From positions 1 through 9,711 of the forward strand of contig DRKE01000268.1 of the NCBI GenBank assembly GCA_011051925.1: 9,711 bases of DNA, read 5' to 3'. Of the stretch, positions 6,144 through 9,711 are shown one piece after another. Numbering within the stretch: the stretch's first letter is position 1; every line of letters begins with the position of its first letter. The notes below the pieces were generated by a model. The model was not told the origin of the DNA, made no database searches, and worked only from the letters and a program-made list of their open reading frames with translations. Made by a program: the position numbers and the translations under genes. The DNA comes from Deltaproteobacteria bacterium (GTDB taxonomy: Bacteria; Myxococcota_A; UBA9160; UBA4427).

Positions 6144-7042
6144 CCTCGTCCCCTGCGATCCCTTTCCCTGAGATGCACCTTCAGCTGGCGATCGTGTCGA
6201 CTCGCCGCACTGAAGGGTTTGAGATACGGCTCCCAGCGGGCTGGAACGGCCGACTCGGGCTCGTCCCCCATGACCGTCACCCGCTGGATCACCCGCTCCC
6301 CCTCGAAATCGTTCAACACGCAATGCTGCGTGCATCGGTTGTCCCACATGGCGACGGTCCCTTCCGACCAGCGGTATCGGAGACCGAAGCGCGGCTGCGT
6401 CGCCCAACGCGTGAGGAAGCGGAGAACGGGCTCGCTCTCTTCATGACTCAGCTCGACGATCCGGCGCGTGAAATGCTCGTTCACGAAGAGGGATTTCCGA
6501 CCGGTCTCGGGATGGATGCGAACGACGGGATGGATTGCCGTCTGTTCAGGATGGTCATGGGGATGCGCGTCGTGCAGCGCCGACAACCCTTCCAGGAACT
6601 CCTGCATCGGCGGCGTGAGTTCCTCGTAGGCCTTCGTCATGTTCGCCCACATCGTGTCGCCACCGACCGCGGGACATTTCACCATGTGCAGGATGGCGAG
6701 AACCGAAGGGCGATCCTGGCAGGAGAGGTCGCTATGCCATTCATCCGCGATTGCACCCTTTCCACCCGTGGCGTGCAGCTCGAAGAACTCCGGCCGCTCG
6801 CTTTCGAAATCCAGGTTCGGATGCGATTCGAGCTCTCCGAAGAGCCGTCCGAATGCGATGTGTTCGTCCGGTGTGAGGTATTGTTCCGGGAAGAAGAGCA
6901 CTTGATGCTCGAGCAAGAGCGATCGGATCCCCTCCGCCTCGTCCGGTCCCGCCTGCCCCAGTCGGATGCCGCGAACCTCGGCACCGAGCGAGCCCGAAAG
7001 ACGCGTGACCTCGAAACCAGAGCGTTCGCCCGAAGCAGCCAT
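6140..7042 (-). CDS. TauD/TfdA-family 2-oxoglutarate-dependent dioxygenase
   Basis: This 300-aa cytosolic non-haem Fe(II) enzyme of the TauD/TfdA family couples 2-oxoglutarate decarboxylation to substrate hydroxylation. The iron ligands are visible: EWHSD gives His103 and Asp105, and TQHCVLNDF gives the distal His240. Thr130 in VGGDTMW and Arg250/Arg254 (ERVIQRVTV) lie where TauD binds 2-oxoglutarate. The N-terminal VTRLSGSLGAEVRGIRL (12-28) is the usual opening strand. The length is normal (TauD is about 283). The substrate cannot be inferred: no sulfonate transporter genes are nearby, so a taurine role is not supported. ATG 7042 was chosen because GGGAGGAGG precedes it by 7 nt; the frame continues upstream without family sequence. 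It is the first gene of the operon, and its TGA overlaps the next start (ATGA). Confidence 0.93.
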   Translation of the reverse strand: MAASGERSGFEVTRLSGSLGAEVRGIRLGQAGPDEAEGIRSLLLEHQVLFFPEQYLTPDEHIAFGRLFGELESHPNLDFESERPEFFELHATGGKGAIADEWHSDLSCQDRPSVLAILHMVKCPAVGGDTMWANMTKAYEELTPPMQEFLEGLSALHDAHPHDHPEQTAIHPVVRIHPETGRKSLFVNEHFTRRIVELSHEESEPVLRFLTRWATQPRFGLRYRWSEGTVAMWDNRCTQHCVLNDFEGERVIQRVTVMGDEPESAVPARWEPYLKPFSAASRHDRQLKVHLRERDRRGRG

Positions 7043-7295
7043 GCCGTCGCCTCCTCCCGTCACCGGATCCACGCGCGGCGCTCCGTCCATCTGGTCGGGC
7101 GGAGGGCGCACGGGCGACGCCTCGCGATGATCCTCGCAAAGCGTACGCCATTCGGGAATCCCCGGCGATTTCCGGGTGGAAGCGCCCGGCAACCATCCGG
7201 AACGCCCGCCTCCGCGTCGACGCGTGCGCCAATGGACCGCCCCGGACCGGAACGTCGCCTCGGCTCCGAGCCGCACGATCTGCTAATCGTCCCAG
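7043..7295. promoter_or_regulatory. Divergent intergenic region with two small palindromes
   Basis: These 253 bp lie between the divergent dioxygenase operon and the HAD gene and should hold both promoters. I find no clear sigma-70 boxes. Two dyads stand out: a perfect 12-bp palindrome CGCGTCGACGCG at 7213-7224, and CGGCTC-C-GAGCCG at 7261-7273, which ends 22 bp before the HAD start. Either could be an operator, but GC-rich DNA produces short dyads by chance. No small gene with a credible ribosome binding site is visible here. Confidence 0.35.
7050..7058 (-). promoter_or_regulatory. Near-perfect ribosome binding site of the dioxygenase operon
   Basis: On the minus strand this reads GGGAGGAGG and lies 7 nt before the ATG at 7042. 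It fixes the start of the dioxygenase gene and suggests strong translation of the leading gene of the three-gene operon. Confidence 0.7.
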
Positions 7296-7937
7296 ATGGA
7301 GCCGACCGTCTTCTTCGACCTCGACGGAACCCTGATCGATCCGAAGGCCGGAATCACGGGCTCGATCCGACACGCGCTCGAACGACTCGGCGTCGCACCC
7401 GTCCCGTCGCCGGACGAGCTCACGTGGTGCATCGGCCCTCCCCTGCTCGAGAGTTTAGAGAGCCTCCTGGACGCCGATCGAGCCCCCCTCGCCCTTCGCT
7501 ACTACCGGGAGCGCTATGGCGATCTCGGCATCTACGAATGCACCCTCTACCCCGGCATCCGCGACGCGCTCTCGCTCGTGCGAGGTGCCGGAAGACGCCT
7601 GTATGTCGCGTCGAGCAAACCCGGGGTCTATGTCGAAAGGATCCTCGATCATTTCGATCTGGGCGGATTCTTCGAAGGGGTCTTCGGGTCGGAACTCGAC
7701 GGAACCCGAACGAAGAAGACCGACCTCCTCCGCTTCGCGCTGGAACGGACCGGAACGAAGGGAACCGACGCGATCATGGTGGGCGATCGCAAACACGACA
7801 TCCAGGGCGCCCTCCACAACGCGATCGTGCCGATCGGCGTGCTCTATGGATACGGAACGGCCGAGGAGCTGGCGGAAGCCGGAGCCGCCCGCATCGCCAA
7901 CACCCCGGCGGACCTGTTCGAGACGATCTTCGACTAG
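7296..7937 (+). CDS. HAD-superfamily hydrolase, phosphoglycolate phosphatase-like
   Basis: This 213-aa cytosolic phosphohydrolase shows the full HAD motif set. Motif I is FFDLDGTLID (6-15), with nucleophile Asp8 and acid/base Asp10. Motif II is the Ser of YVASSKP (103-109). Motif III is the Lys of RTKKTDLL (138-145). Motif IV is MVGDRKHDIQGA (161-172), with Asp164 and Asp168 binding Mg. The alpha-helical cap between motifs I and II (about 15-85) makes it subfamily IA, as in Gph and related housekeeping phosphatases, and GVLYGYGTAEEL (181-192) is typical of that group. The true substrate could be phosphoglycolate or another small phosphate ester. No strong Shine-Dalgarno precedes the ATG, but motif I sits seven residues in, so the start is secure. 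It is transcribed alone, divergent from the dioxygenase operon and convergent with the nitroreductase gene. Confidence 0.93.
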   Translation: MEPTVFFDLDGTLIDPKAGITGSIRHALERLGVAPVPSPDELTWCIGPPLLESLESLLDADRAPLALRYYRERYGDLGIYECTLYPGIRDALSLVRGAGRRLYVASSKPGVYVERILDHFDLGGFFEGVFGSELDGTRTKKTDLLRFALERTGTKGTDAIMVGDRKHDIQGALHNAIVPIGVLYGYGTAEELAEAGAARIANTPADLFETIFD

Positions 7938-7964
7938 GGAGCCTCTGCACACGCCGCCGTGCCC

Positions 7965-8005
7965 TTCCGCTTCCCCTTCCCCCCTTCCGCTTCCATTCCG
8001 CTTCC
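7965..8005. repeat. Short direct repeats of TTCCGCTTCC in a pyrimidine tract
   Basis: Three exact copies of TTCCGCTTCC lie at 7965-7974, 7985-7994 and 7996-8005, within an almost pure C/T run on the plus strand just after the HAD stop. The tract lies in the 156-bp convergent gap. It may be low-complexity slippage sequence; no function is evident. Confidence 0.6.
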
Positions 8006-8049
8006 AGGTTTCACCCGCGAACGTCTGCTGCTTCGCCAGCTCGAGACCC

Positions 8050-8074
8050 CCCGACACGGTCGTACCCTGTCGGG
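8050..8074. terminator. Imperfect hairpin in the convergent gap, possible terminator
   Basis: The arms CCCGACA (8050-8056) and TGTCGGG (8068-8074) pair perfectly. After one C-C mismatch, GG (8058-8059) pairs with CC (8065-8066) around a TCGTA loop. It lies 19 bp from the nitroreductase stop and downstream of the HAD gene, so it could serve transcripts from either side. There is no U-tract. Confidence 0.4.
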
Positions 8075-8093
8075 CGAGTCCTGCAGAGCTTCC

Positions 8094-8798
8094 CTAGCTC
8101 CGGAAGGTCGCGAATTCCTCGAGGGGCGCCCGCTCCGTCCGGAGCGCATTGACTGGCGCGTCCGGATTCGCATGGCCCAGCGCGATTCCGCAGAAGACCA
8201 CGTCCTCTTCGGGAATCCCTGTGAACTCGCGAATCGATTTTCCCCAGAGAGACCACGCCTCCTGGGCGCAGGTATGAAGGCCACGCTCGCGGGCCAGCAA
8301 CATGATGTTCCCGAGGAAGATACCGAGGTCGGCGTATTGCGGTGGTCCCATGGCCCGATCGATGCTGATGAAGATGCCCACCGGCGCGCCGAAGAAGGAG
8401 AAATTCAGCCCCATCTGTCGGGCACGCGCTTCCCGGTCGTCGCGATCGACCCCGACGAGTGCATACATGTCCATCGCGACCTTGCCGCGGCGCGCACGAT
8501 AGGGCTCTCCGAGATCCCGTGGATAGATCGCGTATTCGGGTCCCTCCCCGAACGGCATCTCCTTCATCCGCTGCGCGACCGTCTTCACGAATTCGTCGCG
8601 CGCCGCTCCAGACAACACGTTCACCTTCCACGGCTGGAGATTGCCACCCGAGGCGGCCCGACTGGCGATCTCGAGGATCTCGCGGACGGTCGCTTCGGGA
8701 ACGGGATCGGACAGGAAATCCCGTACGGATCGACGGGTCTGGATGGCCTCGGTCACGCTTCGACTCGGCCGGGTGACGAGAGTATCGGACAATCCCAT
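8094..8798 (-). CDS. Nitroreductase-family FMN oxidoreductase
   Basis: This 234-aa protein has the nitroreductase fold and would act as a cytosolic FMN-dependent NAD(P)H oxidoreductase, probably dimeric. The FMN phosphate motif is TRRSVRDF (21-28). ASGGNLQPWKVNVLSG (49-64) is the flavin and substrate loop. GAPVGIFISIDRAMGPPQYADLG (137-159) leads into the helix FLGNIMLLARERGL (161-174), and GIALGHANPDAPVN (204-217) is the C-terminal FMN-binding loop. It fits the broad bacterial nitroreductase/BluB-like group; the natural substrate could be a nitro compound, a quinone or an enone. AGGAG lies 3 nt before the ATG. It follows the sulfur-carrier gene by 28 bp on the same strand, so it probably belongs to the aldehyde oxidoreductase operon. 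Confidence 0.93.
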   Translation of the reverse strand: MGLSDTLVTRPSRSVTEAIQTRRSVRDFLSDPVPEATVREILEIASRAASGGNLQPWKVNVLSGAARDEFVKTVAQRMKEMPFGEGPEYAIYPRDLGEPYRARRGKVAMDMYALVGVDRDDREARARQMGLNFSFFGAPVGIFISIDRAMGPPQYADLGIFLGNIMLLARERGLHTCAQEAWSLWGKSIREFTGIPEEDVVFCGIALGHANPDAPVNALRTERAPLEEFATFRS

Positions 8799-8826
8799 TG
8801 ACTCCTGTTGGACTTCGAGGGCCGGC

Positions 8827-9090
8827 TCAACCGCCGGCCGCGGCCTTGACGAACCCGACCCGATCTCCGTCGGCGAGTTTCGTCTTCAGGCCCTTCTTGT
8901 GATTGACGAGGACGCCATTGACGGCGATCGCCGTGACGCGCGCGAGCTTCCCGTAATCGGCCCCGATCTCGTCGAATCGAGCCCGCGTCTGTGCGACCAC
9001 GTCGGCCACGGTCGAGGCCGATTCGATCGCCAGTCTGCGCTCGCCCAGGACCCTGCTCATCTCGTAGGTCAGTTCGACCTGGATCGCCAT
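8827..9090 (-). CDS. MoaD/ThiS-type ubiquitin-like sulfur carrier
   Basis: This 87-aa beta-grasp protein ends in AAAGG, so the C-terminal Gly86-Gly87 is available for adenylation by a MoeB/ThiF-type enzyme and conversion to a thiocarboxylate. The pattern IQVELTYEMSRVLG, then a helix (STVADVVAQTRARFDE, 26-41), then VTAIAVNGVLVN (52-63) and LADGDRVGFVKAAAGG (72-87) is the canonical MoaD/ThiS layout, and the size is normal. Lying just downstream of an aldehyde ferredoxin oxidoreductase gene, it most likely donates sulfur for the dithiolene of that enzyme's pterin cofactor. I prefer ATG 9090, with AGGGGA 7 nt before it; an adjacent in-frame GTG at 9093 is the alternative. Confidence 0.92.
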   Translation of the reverse strand: MAIQVELTYEMSRVLGERRLAIESASTVADVVAQTRARFDEIGADYGKLARVTAIAVNGVLVNHKKGLKTKLADGDRVGFVKAAAGG

Positions 9091-9124
9091 CACGCCATCC
9101 CCTGCCTTCCGCCATCCCTGTCGC

Positions 9125-9149
9125 CCGGATGATCCGGTCGGATTCCGAC
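9125..9149. promoter_or_regulatory. Adjacent inverted repeats between oxidoreductase and sulfur-carrier genes
   Basis: Two dyads touch in the 69-bp gap: CCGGAT-G-ATCCGG at 9125-9137 and GTCGG-ATT-CCGAC at 9137-9149. They share one base, so in RNA they would form tandem or competing hairpins just after the oxidoreductase stop and before the sulfur-carrier ribosome binding site. They could mark mRNA processing, partial termination or an operator. No evidence decides between these. Confidence 0.4.
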
Positions 9150-9159
9150 ACCCGATCGT

Positions 9160-9711
9160 TCAGACACGAACCTGCAGCCGCTCGAGCGTCTTCGGAAGGG
9201 GCACGCCCTCCGCATCCCAACCCCGAAGCGCATAATATCGGGGCAACAGCTCCTTGAGTGGATGACCCGAATCCATGTGGTCGTAGATCGACTCGTGGAG
9301 GAGTCGCGGCGGCAGCGTATCGTCGGCACGCGTCAATCCCTCGCGCAGATTGTACATCCGCTCGAGATTGAAGATCCGTCCGCCGATCTCCTGGAGATGG
9401 CCCGACGAGAAGGGCTGGCCCGTGATGAAGGTCAGCCATTTCTCGAACCAGAGCATCGGCTTCCCCTTCATCCCCATCGCCCATCTCATCACGGGCCCCG
9501 AGTTCTCGAAGATCCGGGACATCGCGCGATGCAGGAACGAATCGGGGTCCATCTCGTGGATCGCCCTGGGAAACATGCCGTAGGTCGTGAAGATACAGAG
9601 CACCATCGAATTGATCGCGCAGGCATTGTTCTGCATCAGGACGGGAATGTCCGCCTTGAGCTTCAGATTCTGGGGATTGATCGTGAGCGGGCCGACGGAT
9701 TCCATGTACAT
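9160..9711 (-). CDS. Tungsten-type aldehyde ferredoxin oxidoreductase, C-terminal part (5' partial)
   Basis: The 183 residues seen here are the C-terminal domain of the aldehyde ferredoxin oxidoreductase (AOR) family, whose tungsten or molybdenum bis-pterin enzymes oxidise aldehydes to acids with ferredoxin. The gene continues past the window edge; full family length is about 600. Recognisable blocks are CAINSMVLCIF (31-41), in which Cys39 aligns with the fourth [4Fe-4S] ligand (Cys494 of the P. furiosus enzyme); IGGRIFNLERMYNLREGLTR (109-128), then DDTLP; and LLPRYYALRGWDAEGVPLPKTLERL, the normal C-terminus. The expected DxxGLC motif reads NSMVLC here, with Asp replaced by Asn and Gly by Val. 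The MoaD/ThiS-like gene 69 bp downstream supports a pterin enzyme. Clade and substrate cannot be set from this fragment. Confidence 0.92.
   Translation of the reverse strand: MYMESVGPLTINPQNLKLKADIPVLMQNNACAINSMVLCIFTTYGMFPRAIHEMDPDSFLHRAMSRIFENSGPVMRWAMGMKGKPMLWFEKWLTFITGQPFSSGHLQEIGGRIFNLERMYNLREGLTRADDTLPPRLLHESIYDHMDSGHPLKELLPRYYALRGWDAEGVPLPKTLERLQVRV

Noticed and set aside
4890..6446. A 518-codon open frame on the plus strand opposite the FAD enzyme
   Set aside because: The minus-strand frame carries the FAD motifs and two ATGA couplings. The plus-strand translation shows no domain.
6140..7042. Taurine dioxygenase (tauD) as a specific name
   Set aside because: Only the family-wide iron and 2-oxoglutarate residues are visible, and no sulfonate transport genes are nearby. 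The family is broad in substrate.
6173..8152. A 659-codon open frame on the plus strand across the dioxygenase and HAD genes
   Set aside because: It is antisense to the dioxygenase and out of frame with the HAD gene, has Arg/Pro-rich low-complexity translation, and matches no family. It is a by-product of high GC content.
9160..9162. The TGA ending the AOR gene as a second selenocysteine codon, because a 5-bp hairpin follows 10 nt later
   Set aside because: The protein already ends with the normal AOR C-terminus (RGWDAEGVPLPKTLERL), the loop lacks the G/U expected for SelB, and the read-through sequence is not family-like.

Overview
This is a high-GC, gene-dense bacterial window with short intergenic gaps. 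It carries twelve protein genes, two of them cut by the window edges. I see no tRNA, rRNA, CRISPR array or insertion sequence. The mix of acyl-CoA dehydrogenase, GST-like protein, TauD-type dioxygenase, tungsten-type aldehyde oxidoreductase and a UGA-decoding selenoprotein would fit a metabolically versatile deltaproteobacterial or myxococcal-type lineage. That placement is inference from gene content and base composition and is weak.

Layout. (1) 1-1454, plus strand: the tail of an unidentified gene, then a 431-aa protein of unknown function built from two diverged copies of the same module. (2) 1491-2579, minus strand: a GST-fold protein, convergent with the previous gene across a 36-bp gap that holds a perfect 16-bp palindrome. 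(3) 2714-4275, plus strand: an acyl-CoA dehydrogenase, followed by a 71-codon SelW-like (Rdx family) selenoprotein. In that small gene an in-frame TGA is read as selenocysteine in a C-S-V-U motif. (4) 7042-4342, minus strand: a tightly coupled three-gene operon. Its order is TauD-type 2-oxoglutarate dioxygenase, FAD-dependent monooxygenase/epoxidase-like enzyme, then ABA4-like membrane protein, with an ATGA overlap at both junctions. (5) 7296-7937, plus strand: a phosphoglycolate-phosphatase-like HAD hydrolase, divergent from the operon. (6) 9711-8094, minus strand: the C-terminal part of an aldehyde ferredoxin oxidoreductase, then a MoaD/ThiS-type sulfur carrier ending in Gly-Gly, then an FMN nitroreductase-fold protein.

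The most notable item is the selenoprotein at 4060-4275. A standard gene caller would stop at the TGA after ten codons and lose it, while long open frames on both strands compete for the same bases. The redox motif, the intact downstream family sequence, a strong ribosome binding site and a perfect 8-bp hairpin starting 14 nt after the TGA all agree. The hairpin loop region AGTCT resembles the E. coli fdhF SECIS loop. The second notable item is the dioxygenase / FAD enzyme / ABA4-like operon, whose gene order suggests an unassigned lipid or terpenoid oxidation pathway.
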